NCBI RefSeq assembly: GCF_005222815.1
Contig: NZ_STGB01000001.1
Span: forward strand, 372,001-436,000
From: Roseomonas sp. AR75
GTDB taxonomy: Bacteria; Pseudomonadota; Alphaproteobacteria; Acetobacterales; Acetobacteraceae
Length of the DNA: 64,000 nt
Direction of reading: 5' to 3'
The position numbers were made by a program, and so were the translations under genes. Of this stretch, positions 17,035 to 25,882 are shown in pieces. The notes under the pieces were generated by a model that saw only the letters and a program-made list of their open reading frames with translations, made no database searches and was not told the origin of the DNA. The stretch's first letter is position 1; each line of letters begins with the position of its first letter.

Positions 17035-18238
17035 AAGGCAGCAGCACTGTCTGGATCCGCAGCAGGATGGCGTGCACGAGGCCCACCGCATCCACCGCAT
17101 GCAGCGCGATGCGGCGCATCGTGGGCAGGTTCGGGTCCGCCAGCGCGTCGTGGTTCGAGGTGTAGGCATTGGCCACGCAGGAACTGCCGGGCAGCACGCC
17201 GTCCAGCCCGCCTTCGTAGAGCGGCTCCAGCACGGCCAGCACGGTGCCGGGCTGGCGGAACTGCTGCAGGTCGATCAACTGGTCGGTGCTGCGCACCTGC
17301 CCCGTGGCGATGAAGCCCTGGACGTTGGTCACCACCATCGGCACCACCACCCAGGGCTGCGATGCGCAGCTTGCCTCCGCCAGCATGCCTGGGCGGATCA
17401 CACGTGCCTCGATCTGGCCGAAGCCGGCGGCGAGCACGGGGCGCAGCACGCCGCGGTCCTCCGGCACCAGCACGCCGGCCGGGCGCAGCATCGGGTTCAC
17501 CAGGTCGCCGGGCTGCAGCAGGAACTGCTCCACGCGGCCCGCCACACCGGCGCGCACCACCGTTTTCTCAAGCTGCGCCTGCGCCTGGTCCAGCGCCGAC
17601 TCCGCGCTGGCGCGCTGCGCCGGCAACTGCTCGTTGATCCGCGCTTCCACCGCCTGCTTCGCGGCGTCCGCCGCGGCGACGCCGGCCTGGCGCACGCGCA
17701 CCAGCACTTCCAACTGCTCGGCCTCACGCCGGGCGACCACATTGCTTCGCGCAAGCTCTGCCTTGGTCTCGTATTCGTCGATTGCCTGCTGAAGCTGCCA
17801 TTGCGCTTCCAGCATGCGCGCCTCGGCCTGGGCCAGGTCGGCGCGCGCCGCCACTGCCGCGGCATCCACCTCCGCCACCGCGCGCCGGGCGGTCTCAACC
17901 GCGGTGCGCTGTGCGGAATCCTCCAGCCGGAACAACTGCTCGCCGGCCTCCACCTCGTCGCTGCCGCGCACATAGACCTCGGCCACCCGGCCGATCGTCT
18001 CCGGCAAGATCGGCACGCTGCGATAGACCGCGCTGACATAGGTGGTGGAGGGGTGGAAGTAGAACACCGCGGTGATCAGCCCGATGGTCAGCAGCAGGCA
18101 GGTGACGATGCCCCAGCGCAGTTCGAACCAGACGGAGTAGAAGGTGATCTCGTGCCCCAGTCGCTTGCCCTGCGCGAAGCGGCGGAACAGGTAGTCCGGC
18201 AGGATCGTAACCATCGAGCAGATGAGCAACTCGAGCAT
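17006..18238 (-). CDS. HlyD/membrane-fusion-protein family, membrane-anchored adaptor
   Basis: A 410-residue periplasmic adaptor. A transmembrane helix lies at about residues 43-62 (GIVTCLLLTIGLITAVFYF), followed by a biotinyl-lipoyl-like half (GRVAEVYVRGSDEVEAGEQLF). A long coiled-coil hairpin rich in Ala, Glu and Gln spans residues 115-215. The second lipoyl half and barrel follow (VRAGVAGRVEQFLLQPGDLV). The C-terminal 60 residues contain another hydrophobic segment. It is coupled to a small membrane protein, like the YiaV/YiaW pair of enterobacteria. No ABC or RND pump gene is adjacent. Confidence 0.82.
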   Translation of the reverse strand: MLELLICSMVTILPDYLFRRFAQGKRLGHEITFYSVWFELRWGIVTCLLLTIGLITAVFYFHPSTTYVSAVYRSVPILPETIGRVAEVYVRGSDEVEAGEQLFRLEDSAQRTAVETARRAVAEVDAAAVAARADLAQAEARMLEAQWQLQQAIDEYETKAELARSNVVARREAEQLEVLVRVRQAGVAAADAAKQAVEARINEQLPAQRASAESALDQAQAQLEKTVVRAGVAGRVEQFLLQPGDLVNPMLRPAGVLVPEDRGVLRPVLAAGFGQIEARVIRPGMLAEASCASQPWVVVPMVVTNVQGFIATGQVRSTDQLIDLQQFRQPGTVLAVLEPLYEGGLDGVLPGSSCVANAYTSNHDALADPNLPTMRRIALHAVDAVGLVHAILLRIQTVLLPFTTLVLGGH

Positions 18239-18241
18239 CGG

Positions 18242-18679
18242 TCAGCCCTCCTGCGGCGGCGGCAGGGGGGCGTGCGGCGCGGGCTGTGGCGCTTCGATGC
18301 GCAGCTTCCCTTCCGTGGTGTCGCCGGCACCGGGCGGGAAGCCCGCAATCTTCTCGGCGGAGCCAGCGATGCGGCGCATCGGCCCGGTGACGTCGGGGAT
18401 GTCGATCAGCGCCAGCAGCAGGCCGGCGACCCAGAAGATGTGCATGTGCGTGAACAGCGCAATAAGGCCGAGCACCGCCACGATCTCGAACTGCAGTTTC
18501 TGGCCCTTGTGGGCGATGCGCTCCGGCAGGGTGTGCAGGCGCAGGAACAGCAGCCCCACCGCGACCACCACCGCCAGCAGGAACAGCCCGGTGGCCGCCA
18601 GCACGGGATCGGCGCCGTCCGGCCCAGCCAGGAAGAACGGCAGGTGGTGCGGCGCTTGCGGATGGGGCGCTGTGTTCAC
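18242..18679 (-). CDS. Small inner-membrane protein partnered with HlyD adaptor
   Basis: A 145-residue protein with a helix at about 25-47, a basic loop (LPERIAHKGQKLQFE) and two more helices through about residue 95. The tail is Pro-rich and soluble. It sits three bases upstream of the HlyD gene. Layout and topology recall YiaW (DUF3302) beside YiaV, but sequence identity to that family cannot be confirmed by eye. It may anchor or assist the adaptor in an envelope function. Confidence 0.65.
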   Translation of the reverse strand: MNTAPHPQAPHHLPFFLAGPDGADPVLAATGLFLLAVVVAVGLLFLRLHTLPERIAHKGQKLQFEIVAVLGLIALFTHMHIFWVAGLLLALIDIPDVTGPMRRIAGSAEKIAGFPPGAGDTTEGKLRIEAPQPAPHAPLPPPQEG

Positions 18680-18705
18680 GGAACGCTCCTCTCGGCGGCT
18701 GCGGC

Positions 18706-19647
18706 TCAGCCTGCCGGCTTCAGCCGCGCACGCGGATCGTGGCGGCCGACGCGGGCGAGCAGATACTCCACCTCCTCACGCGCCTTCGCGGTGATGGCGG
18801 CACCCGGCCGGCGCTGCGCGTCCGAGGTCAGGATGCCACGGCGCATCATCACGTATTTCCGCACGCCCAGCCCGACGCCGGGCTGCAGTTCGTAGCGGAT
18901 CAAGGGAAGGTGCGCATCGAACAGGTCATGCGCGCGGTCACGCTCCCTCGCCTGCGCCAGCCGCACCAGCTCCACCAGCATGTCGGGGAAGGCATAGCCG
19001 GTCATCGCGCCGTCGGCGCCGCGCTCCATCTCGAAATCCAGGAAGATGCCGCCATTGCCGCAGAGGATGCTGATCGGGCGCATCGTACCCTCGGCCTGGA
19101 ACTTGCGCAGCGCGCTGATCTTCTCGAGCCCCGGCCAATCCTCATGCTTGAGCATCACGCAGGAGGGCAGCTCGGTCACGATGCGGCGGATGATGCCGGG
19201 CGTCATCTGCACCTGGAACAGTTGCGGGTAATCCTGCAGCACCCAGGGTATGTCGCTGCCGATTGCCTCGACCGCCTGGTGGAAATAGCCGATGATCGCC
19301 TCGTCGTGGCGCAGGTGGCTCGGTGGCGCGATCATCACGCCGGCCGCGCCCGCCTCCATCACGCCGCGCGCAAGCGACCGCATCGCCGCGAAGCCGGGCG
19401 CCGTGACACCCACGATGATGCCCGCCTTGCCGGCGCGGCGGATGATTCGCCGGCTGATCTCCAGCGATTCCGCACCGTCGAGCTTCGGCGCCTCGCCCAT
19501 CACGCCGAGGATGGTCATTCCGTCGCAGCCAGACTGCAGGAAGAAGTCGGTCATGCGGTCCGTGCTGTCGTCATCCACGCGGCCATCCGGGTGGAAGGGC
19601 GTGGGGGCGATGACGTAGACGCCCTTTGCGGTGTGATCGAGGGGCAT
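18706..19647 (-). CDS. Dihydrodipicolinate synthase (DapA)-family lyase
   Basis: A 313-residue TIM-barrel protein of the class I aldolase DapA/NanA family. The GVMGEAP motif near residue 48 replaces the GTTGE substrate-carboxylate loop. The Schiff-base Lys is in CVMLKHEDWPG, and the helper Tyr in WVLQDYPQ. It lies 33 bp downstream of a LysR gene on the same strand. It probably cleaves or condenses a 2-oxo acid such as a keto-deoxy sugar acid. It is not the lysine-pathway DapA itself, because the loop and the catabolic context differ. Confidence 0.85.
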   Translation of the reverse strand: MPLDHTAKGVYVIAPTPFHPDGRVDDDSTDRMTDFFLQSGCDGMTILGVMGEAPKLDGAESLEISRRIIRRAGKAGIIVGVTAPGFAAMRSLARGVMEAGAAGVMIAPPSHLRHDEAIIGYFHQAVEAIGSDIPWVLQDYPQLFQVQMTPGIIRRIVTELPSCVMLKHEDWPGLEKISALRKFQAEGTMRPISILCGNGGIFLDFEMERGADGAMTGYAFPDMLVELVRLAQARERDRAHDLFDAHLPLIRYELQPGVGLGVRKYVMMRRGILTSDAQRRPGAAITAKAREEVEYLLARVGRHDPRARLKPAG

Positions 19648-19680
19648 GGACCGGTGCTTCCCGTGCTGCTTCGCGCGCGA

Positions 19681-20634
19681 TCATCGGGTCCGCGCGGCGG
19701 AGCGTAAAGCCCGCCGTGGCGACGCCTCGGCCGGGCCGCCTGGACGCAGCCGCGCCGCGATTTCCGACATCAGGTGACGCGCGGCGGGGGAAAGGTGGCG
19801 CTCGCGCGGGCTCAGCAGGCCCACGCGACGCGTCAGCGCCGGGCGCACCAGGCGCACCGCGGCAAGCACCTGCGGCAGCGGCTCCGGCAGGGCGGAAGCG
19901 GGCAGGGCGGCCAGGCCGACGCCGGCGGCCACCATGGCGACCGCGGTCGCGAGGTGGCGCACCTCCACGCGCCAGGCAGCATGCACCCGCGCGGCATCCA
20001 GCGCGCCATCCACCAGGCGCCGGTTCTCGCTGAGCGCATGGGTGGACACCACCGGCTCTTCCTTCAGCTCCGCCCAGGCGACGGAGTCGCGCTGCGCAAG
20101 GTGATGCGCGGCCGGCATCACCAGGAAGAAGGGCTCCTCGAACAGCAGCGTGGGCGTGACGTTCCAGCGCTCGGCGCCGATCGCGGCCAGCGCGAAATCC
20201 ACCCGGTTCGCATCCAGCATGGCGCGGATCTCGGTGGCGGAGCTTTCGTGCACCACCACCTCCGATCCCGGCCAGCGCCGCTGATGCGCGACGAGCAGCG
20301 GGCCGAGATGGCGCACGGCGAGCGTCGGCAGGCAGCCGATCTCCACGCGCTGGCCGCGATCGGGGTCCACCGCGCGACGCATCGCCTCCCGCAGGCGGCC
20401 GATGGCGTCCTGCGCTTCCGGCAGCAGGGCGGTGCCGGCGGCGGTCAGGCGGATGGGCTGGGTGCGGCGGTCCAGCAGTTCGGTACCGGTCACCGCCTCC
20501 AGCCGCTGCAGGCGGCGCGTCAGGGCCGGCTGGCTCAGGCCCAGCCGGCTCGCGGCGCGGCGGAAGGAGCCGAGCTCGGCAACGGCGATGAAGGCCTCGA
20601 GGCCGGGCAGGTCCAAATACATGGCGGCCGGCAT
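19681..20634 (-). CDS. LysR-family transcriptional regulator
   Basis: A LysR protein of 317 residues from the ATG at 20634; a second ATG at 20622 would give 313. The winged helix spans the first 65 residues (LEAFIAVAELGSFRRAASRL, then GLSQPALTRRLQRLE), with the effector domain after it. It is divergent from the hydratase/CoA-transferase/receptor/lyase operon 89 bp away, the classic layout for control of that operon. It also precedes the DapA-family gene on its own strand. Confidence 0.9.
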   Translation of the reverse strand: MPAAMYLDLPGLEAFIAVAELGSFRRAASRLGLSQPALTRRLQRLEAVTGTELLDRRTQPIRLTAAGTALLPEAQDAIGRLREAMRRAVDPDRGQRVEIGCLPTLAVRHLGPLLVAHQRRWPGSEVVVHESSATEIRAMLDANRVDFALAAIGAERWNVTPTLLFEEPFFLVMPAAHHLAQRDSVAWAELKEEPVVSTHALSENRRLVDGALDAARVHAAWRVEVRHLATAVAMVAAGVGLAALPASALPEPLPQVLAAVRLVRPALTRRVGLLSPRERHLSPAARHLMSEIAARLRPGGPAEASPRRALRSAARTR

Positions 20635-20635
20635 G

Positions 20636-20650
20636 ATGCACGGTACGCAT
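20636..20650. promoter_or_regulatory. Candidate LysR-type box (ATGC-N7-GCAT)
   Basis: ATGCACGGTACGCAT is a 15-bp T-N11-A element with four-base inverted arms in the 89-bp divergent gap between lysR and the hydratase operon. It lies just two bases upstream of the lysR start, where autoregulatory LysR sites usually sit. The match is to the general LysR consensus only. Confidence 0.35.
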
Positions 20651-20723
20651 CGCGCGGTCACTTGATTGCATTTGACGTGCCCGGAGCGACGGGAGGACAG
20701 TGCAGCCACACGGAGGAAGCGCA

Positions 20724-21608
20724 ATGCCCGATACCCAGCTCGACACCAGCGCCATGGCCGGCTGGATCGGCCGGCAGGAAGTGCTGGAGGACGAGGTGGC
20801 GCTGCCCATCGTGCGGCGCACGGCGGCGCTGCTCGATCTCGACCCGATGGCCTACCGTCGTGGCGATGCGCTGCCGGAGGGCTGGCACGCCGTGTTCTTC
20901 GCCCCCGTCGCGCGGCAGTCGCAGCTCGGCCCCGATGGCCACCCGCGCAAGGGCGACTTCTTGCCGCCGGTGCCGCTGCCGCGCCGCATGTTCGCCGGCC
21001 GCCGCATGCGCTACCTGGCGCCGATCCGCATCGGCGCGGAGATCCGCCGCATCTCCACCATCGCCGCGATCACGCCGAAGGTCGGGCGCACCGGGCAGAT
21101 GGTCTTCGTGCGCGTGGACCATGTGGTGGAGATGGACGGACAGCCGGTGCTGACCGAGCTGCACGACATCGTCTATCGCGAGGAAGCCAGGCCCGGCGCC
21201 GGCGCGCCGCCCAAGGCCGAGGCGCCGCCTGAGCTGCCGGAGCCGCATGAGCGGCAGGTCTACGCGCCGCAGACCACCACGCTGTTCCGCTATTCCGCGC
21301 TCACCTACAACGCGCACCGCATCCATTACGACGCGCCCTACACGAAGAACGAGGAAGGCTATCCCGACCTTGTCGTGAATGGCGGACTGCACGCGCTGTT
21401 CCTGCACGAGATGGCGCGGCGCAACCTGCCGGACGGGCGCATCGGCCGCTTCTCCGTGCGCAACGTGAATCCATTCTTCGTCAACCGCCAGGGCGAGCTG
21501 CGCTGCCGGAAGGAGGAGGATGGCCGCCTTTCGCTGTGGGCGATGAACGAGACGGGGCGCGTGACGGCGCAGGCTGAGGCGGCGAGCGAGCCGGGAGAGC
21601 TGGCGTGA
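20724..21608 (+). CDS. HTD2/FAS1-like hydratase, mesaconyl-CoA/itaconyl-CoA hydratase-like
   Basis: A 294-residue protein of the two-hot-dog HTD2/mesaconyl-C4-CoA hydratase type. The N-terminal half carries LPPVPLPRRMFAGRRMRYLAP. The C-terminal half has the hydratase active site: RYSALTYNAHRIHYDAPYTK, where the Asn-His and Asp are expected catalytic and binding residues. GGAGG seven bases upstream supports the start. The four-base overlap with a class III CoA-transferase, and the CitE-type lyase downstream, fit hydration of a C5 enoyl-CoA to citramalyl-CoA. Confidence 0.82.
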   Translation: MPDTQLDTSAMAGWIGRQEVLEDEVALPIVRRTAALLDLDPMAYRRGDALPEGWHAVFFAPVARQSQLGPDGHPRKGDFLPPVPLPRRMFAGRRMRYLAPIRIGAEIRRISTIAAITPKVGRTGQMVFVRVDHVVEMDGQPVLTELHDIVYREEARPGAGAPPKAEAPPELPEPHERQVYAPQTTTLFRYSALTYNAHRIHYDAPYTKNEEGYPDLVVNGGLHALFLHEMARRNLPDGRIGRFSVRNVNPFFVNRQGELRCRKEEDGRLSLWAMNETGRVTAQAEAASEPGELA

Positions 21609-22798
21609 GCGGGAAGGGTCCGCTCGCCGGCATCCGCGTGCTGGATGCCACCGGCGTCATCGTCGGGCCGACCTCCACCCTGCTGCTGGCCGAGCAGGGC
21701 GCCGACGTGATCAAGGTAGAGCCGCCGGAAGGCGACCTGATGCGCAAGCTCGGCGGCAAGGCGCCGGCGGACAGGCCGGGCATGTCGCCGAAATTCACCC
21801 ATTTCAACCGCAACAAGCGCTCCATCGCGCTGGACCTGAAGTCGCCGCAGGGCAGGGAGGTGATGCTGCGCCTCGCCGCCACTAGCGACGTCTTCGTCAG
21901 CAACATGCGCCCGCGCGCGCTGAAGTCGCTCGGCCTGACGTGGGAGGCGCTTTCGGCGATCAACCCGAAGCTGGTCCATTGCACCATCGCCGGCTTCGCC
22001 ACCGGCGGCCCCTATGACGGCGCGCCGGCCTACGACACCATCATCCAGGGTCTTTCGGGCGTCGCCGCCGCCAACGAGGCGATGCTGGGCGAGCCGCGCT
22101 TCGCGCCCTTCGTGCTGACCGACCACATCGTCGGCATCATCGCGGCCCAGGCGATCTGCGCCGCGCTGGTCGCGCGCGAGCGAAGCGGACAGGGCCAGGC
22201 GGTCGAGGTGCCGATGTTCGAGAACGCGGCTGCCTTCGTGCTGTCGGAGCATCTCGGCCAGCGCACCTTCGACCCGGAGGGCACGATGGGCGATCCGCGG
22301 ATCATGACGCCCGACGCGCGGCCGATGAAGACGAAGGACGGCTACATCTGCGTCTCCGCCAACACCGACGCCCAGGCGCGCGGCTTCTTCGATGCGATCG
22401 GCCGGCCGGAGCTGAAGGACGATCCGCGCTTCAAGGACGTTTCCGCGCGGCTTGTCCATGTGAGGGAGTATTTCGGCCTGCGCGCGCAGGCGCTGCAGGA
22501 ACGCACCACCGCCGAATGGGTGGAGCTGCTGCGCCGCTACGACGTGCCGGCCATGCCGTACCACACGCTGTCCAGCCTGCTGGATGATCCGCAACTGCGC
22601 GGATCGGGCACGCTGACGAAGGAAGAAGGGGAGGATTGGATGCTGGGACTGCGACACGCCAACCGCTATTCGGGCTCCGGCCTGCCGCCTTCGCGCCTCG
22701 CGCCGCGCTTCGGCGAGCATGGCGAGGAGATCCTGGCCGAGCTCGGCTACGACGCGGCCGATCGGGCACGCATTCTTGGGAAGGAGACGGCCGCATGA
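21605..22798 (+). CDS. CaiB/BaiF (class III) CoA-transferase
   Basis: A 397-residue family III CoA-transferase. N-terminal features are GIRVLDATGVIVGPTSTLLLAEQGADVIKVE and FNRNKRSIALDLK. The acylated catalytic residue region is near residue 165 (FVLTDHIVGIIAAQA), with the Asp expected to carry CoA. It starts with GTG inside the hydratase stop (GTGA) and ends inside the receptor start (ATGA), so three genes are translationally linked. It would move CoA from a donor such as succinyl-CoA onto the dicarboxylate degraded by this operon. Confidence 0.9.
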   Translation: MSGKGPLAGIRVLDATGVIVGPTSTLLLAEQGADVIKVEPPEGDLMRKLGGKAPADRPGMSPKFTHFNRNKRSIALDLKSPQGREVMLRLAATSDVFVSNMRPRALKSLGLTWEALSAINPKLVHCTIAGFATGGPYDGAPAYDTIIQGLSGVAAANEAMLGEPRFAPFVLTDHIVGIIAAQAICAALVARERSGQGQAVEVPMFENAAAFVLSEHLGQRTFDPEGTMGDPRIMTPDARPMKTKDGYICVSANTDAQARGFFDAIGRPELKDDPRFKDVSARLVHVREYFGLRAQALQERTTAEWVELLRRYDVPAMPYHTLSSLLDDPQLRGSGTLTKEEGEDWMLGLRHANRYSGSGLPPSRLAPRFGEHGEEILAELGYDAADRARILGKETAA

Positions 22799-23763
22799 AC
22801 CGGCGCACGCTTCTCGCCGCCGGCGCGGCGACGCTCACCCCCTTCGCGCTGCGCGCGCAGGAATCCTGGCCGAACCGGCCGATCCGCCTGATCGTGCCCT
22901 TCCCGCCGGGCGCGGCGAACGACACGCTCGGCCGCGCCATGGCCGATCAGCTCGCGCCGAAGCTCGGCCAGCCGGTTGTCGTGGAGAACCGCGCCGGCGC
23001 CGGCGGTGCCATCGGGTCGGAGCAGGTCGCGCGCGCGCCGGCCGATGGCTACACGCTGCTGCTCGGGCATATCGGCACGCTTGCGGTGAACGTCGCGATG
23101 TATCCGCGGCTCCCCTACAACCCCGTGCGGGATTTCGCGCCGGTGGCGATGATCGCCACCACGCCGAATGTGTTGGTTGTCAACCCGCAGCTTCCCTTCC
23201 GGGACATGCAGTCCTTCGTGGCCTATGCGAAGGCGAACCCTGGCAAGCTGCGCTACGGCACCGCAGGCAACGGCAGCGCGGGGCATACGGTGATGCTGGC
23301 CTTCCTGCATGCGACCGGGCTGAACCTTGAACACGTGCCCTATCGCGGCCTGGCCCCGGCGCTGAACGACCTGGTCGCCGGCCATGTGGACGTGACCTGG
23401 GGCGGCGCGCCGACCGTGATGCCGCTGGTGCGGGAGAACCGGCTGCGCGCCCTCGGCCTATCCAGCCCGCAGCGGGTGGCGAGCCTGCCGGGCATCCCGA
23501 CAGCGGCAGAGACGGTCGCGCCCGGCTTCGACGCCGTGCCCTGGTACGGCATCGCCGCGCCCGCCGGCACGCCGGCGCCGATCATCGCCAGGCTGAACGC
23601 CGAGATCAACGCCAGCCTGAACTCGCCTGCCGTTGCGGAGCGGCTGCGCCAGGATGGCGCGGAGCCCGCGCCGACGACGCCGGAGGCCTTCGGCCGGCTG
23701 ATCCAGTCCGAGGTCACGCGCTGGGGCGAGCTGATCCGCGCCGCCGGCGTGACGGCGAACTGA
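22795..23763 (+). CDS. Bug/TctC-family receptor
   Basis: A 322-residue periplasmic receptor with a short signal peptide (MNRRTLLAAGAATLTPFALRAQ). It has the family signatures WPNRPIRLIVPFPPGAANDTLG and VVVENRAGAGGAIGS. AAGGAG lies nine bases upstream and the start overlaps the CoA-transferase stop. It is embedded in a catabolic operon without TctAB membrane genes. It therefore likely supplies the substrate of the CoA-transferase through a membrane part encoded elsewhere. Confidence 0.9.
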   Translation: MNRRTLLAAGAATLTPFALRAQESWPNRPIRLIVPFPPGAANDTLGRAMADQLAPKLGQPVVVENRAGAGGAIGSEQVARAPADGYTLLLGHIGTLAVNVAMYPRLPYNPVRDFAPVAMIATTPNVLVVNPQLPFRDMQSFVAYAKANPGKLRYGTAGNGSAGHTVMLAFLHATGLNLEHVPYRGLAPALNDLVAGHVDVTWGGAPTVMPLVRENRLRALGLSSPQRVASLPGIPTAAETVAPGFDAVPWYGIAAPAGTPAPIIARLNAEINASLNSPAVAERLRQDGAEPAPTTPEAFGRLIQSEVTRWGELIRAAGVTAN

Positions 23764-23765
23764 GC

Positions 23766-24623
23766 ATGACCGGCGCCCGAGCCGCCACCTGGCGGTCCAT
23801 GCTCTACGTCCCCGCCAACGTGCCGCGCTTCGTCGCCAAGGCGCCGGGGTCGGGCGCCGATGCGATCATCCTCGACCTCGAGGACAGCGTGCCGGTGGCG
23901 CAGAAGGACGCGGCGCGGGAGGGCCTGGCCGCGGCGGTCGAGACCTGCCGCGCTGGCCCCGCCGCCGTGCTGGTCCGCATCAACCGGCCGTTGCAACTGG
24001 CGGTGCGCGACATCGAGGCGGCGGTCGCCTGCGGCGCGGACGGCATCCTCATGACCAAGGCCATGGATGGCGGCCATGTCCGCCTGGTCGCGGAGCTGCT
24101 GGACGAGCTGGAAGGGGCTGCGCCCCGTGCCGTGCTGCTGCCGCTGGTCGAGACGGCGACGGCGGTGGCGCAGATGGAGGCCATCGCCGCGGCATCCCCG
24201 CGCGTCGGCGGGATGCTCTGCGGCGCGGAGGATCTGGCGGCGGAGATCGGCTGCACCTCGGACGACGAGGTCATGGCCATGATCAAGCGGCGGATGGTGG
24301 TCGCTGCGGCGGCGGCCGGCGTCACCGCCTTCGGTACGCTCGGGTCGATCGCCGATTTCCGGGATCACGAGAAGCTGCGGGACGTGATCGCCCGGTCCCG
24401 CCGCGCCGGCTTCGGCGGCTCCACCTGCATCCATCCCGGCGTGATCCCTCTGCTGAACGAGGGTTTTGCGCCGACGGAGAAGGAGCTGGACCTGGCGCGC
24501 CGCCAGATCGCCGCCGCCGAGGCGGCCGCGCGCGAAGGCCGCGGCAGCTTCGAGGTGGATGGCCGCATGGTGGACGAGCCGATCCTCCGCCGCGCCCGTC
24601 GCATCCTGGCCGCCGCGCGATAG
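23766..24623 (+). CDS. CitE/HpcH-HpaI family CoA-ester lyase, citramalyl-CoA lyase-like
   Basis: A 285-residue TIM-barrel lyase of the CitE/malyl-CoA lyase group. Motifs are WRSMLYVPANVPRFVAKA at the N-terminus, ILDLEDSVP (metal-site acidic residue), VRINRP, LLPLVETATAV (Glu ligand) and CGAEDLAAEIG (Glu-Asp). It starts two bases after the receptor stop. As the last gene after a CoA-transferase and an HTD2-type hydratase, it would split citramalyl-CoA into acetyl-CoA and pyruvate. Malyl-CoA or a related ester is an alternative. Confidence 0.87.
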   Translation: MTGARAATWRSMLYVPANVPRFVAKAPGSGADAIILDLEDSVPVAQKDAAREGLAAAVETCRAGPAAVLVRINRPLQLAVRDIEAAVACGADGILMTKAMDGGHVRLVAELLDELEGAAPRAVLLPLVETATAVAQMEAIAAASPRVGGMLCGAEDLAAEIGCTSDDEVMAMIKRRMVVAAAAAGVTAFGTLGSIADFRDHEKLRDVIARSRRAGFGGSTCIHPGVIPLLNEGFAPTEKELDLARRQIAAAEAAAREGRGSFEVDGRMVDEPILRRARRILAAAR

Positions 24624-24742
24624 GCTCCCGGGGCCAGGCCTTGCGCCCGGCCGGGACCGTCGCATTTCCCTCGGGCGGGGTGGCGTAACCTCTGTCGGCC
24701 CGCCGGCGAAGCCTGCCCAGCTTCCCAGGGAAAAGCCGCCCC

Positions 24743-25876
24743 ATGGCGCGACCCGCCTCCGTCACGCTGGCCCGTCCGCCGCGCGATGTCCGCATGGACA
24801 TCCTGCGTGGCTGGATGCAGGTCTCGATCTTCATCAGCCACACCTATGGCAGCATCTTCTTCTGGGGCATCCACGCGGCCTGGGGTGTTTCTGACAGCTC
24901 CGAGCAGTTCGTGCTGCTGTCCGGCCTGGCGCTCGGCTCGGTCTTCACCCTGAAGCGGGCGCGGGACGGGTTCCAGGCGGCGACGAGCGACCTGGCGGGG
25001 CGGGTGGGGCGGCTCTACGTTACGCATCTCGTTGTCTTCGCACTGTTCGCGGCGATGATGATCTTCGCGGAGCGCGCGGTGCCCGTGCCGGGGCTGGTGG
25101 AGGAGGCCGGCTGGAAATGGCTGGTGACGCAGCCCTGGCAGGCCGTGCCGGGGGCGCTGGCGCTGCTCTACCAGCCGACCTTCATGGACATCCTGCCGAT
25201 CTTCGTCTTCTGCATGATCGGCCTGGCGCCCTTCCTGTGGCTGCTGGAGCGGGTGGGCGACCGGGCGCTGCTGGTGCCGCTCGGCCTATACGCCGTCACA
25301 CAGATCTTCGGCCTGCGCCCGATGGGGTTGGGCGGCACGGAGATCACCTTCGATCCCTTCGCCTGGCAGGTGCTGTTCATGATCGGCGCCTGGGTCGGCC
25401 GCCGTACGCTGCTGGGTGAGCCGCCCCTGCCGCGGCATCCCCTGTTGTTCGTCGCGGCCGGGCTGGTGCTGGCGGCGGGGCTGTGGATCAAGCTCGGTCA
25501 TCACGGGGTGGTGCCGCTGTCCTCCGACTTCGTGGAGGCGCTGGCGGAAAAGGGGCCGCTTGCCCCGCTGCGGCTGGCGCATGCGCTGGCGCTGGCCTGG
25601 CTGGTCTCGGTGCTGGTACCGCGCGACGTCGGCTGGATGCATGGCGCGGTGCCGCGGCTGATGGCGGTGATCGGGCGCCACAGCCTGCAGGTCTTCTGCC
25701 TCGGCCTGTTCCTGAGCTGGTGGATCGCCACGGCCTTCCGCGAGCTGCCGGTGCAGGCCTGGTGGATCGACCTGCTGGCGGTGCCCGCCGGCGTGGTCGT
25801 GCTGGGCGCCTTCGCGATGTGGCGCGAATCCCAGCGCCCCGCCGCGCGGCGCGTGCCTGCGCGCTCGCCGGGCTGA
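24743..25876 (+). CDS. opgC: OpgC-family membrane protein (glucan succinylation type)
   Basis: A 377-residue polytopic protein of the OpgC family with about ten hydrophobic helices. The diagnostic N-terminal block RDVRMDILRGWMQVSIFISHTYG is followed by SDSSEQFVLLSGLALGSVF. OpgC proteins transfer succinyl groups to periplasmic glucans. The gene stands alone between the lyase operon and the convergent adenine deaminase gene, six bases from the latter's stop. The upstream 119 bp contain no other feature I can support. Confidence 0.82.
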   Translation: MARPASVTLARPPRDVRMDILRGWMQVSIFISHTYGSIFFWGIHAAWGVSDSSEQFVLLSGLALGSVFTLKRARDGFQAATSDLAGRVGRLYVTHLVVFALFAAMMIFAERAVPVPGLVEEAGWKWLVTQPWQAVPGALALLYQPTFMDILPIFVFCMIGLAPFLWLLERVGDRALLVPLGLYAVTQIFGLRPMGLGGTEITFDPFAWQVLFMIGAWVGRRTLLGEPPLPRHPLLFVAAGLVLAAGLWIKLGHHGVVPLSSDFVEALAEKGPLAPLRLAHALALAWLVSVLVPRDVGWMHGAVPRLMAVIGRHSLQVFCLGLFLSWWIATAFRELPVQAWWIDLLAVPAGVVVLGAFAMWRESQRPAARRVPARSPG

Positions 25877-25882
25877 GGCGGG

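Noticed and set aside
14743..17169. 808-residue antisense frame opposite the DUF3141 gene
   Set aside because: The composition is Arg/His/Gln-rich with no family features. The sense strand carries recognisable DUF3141 motifs.
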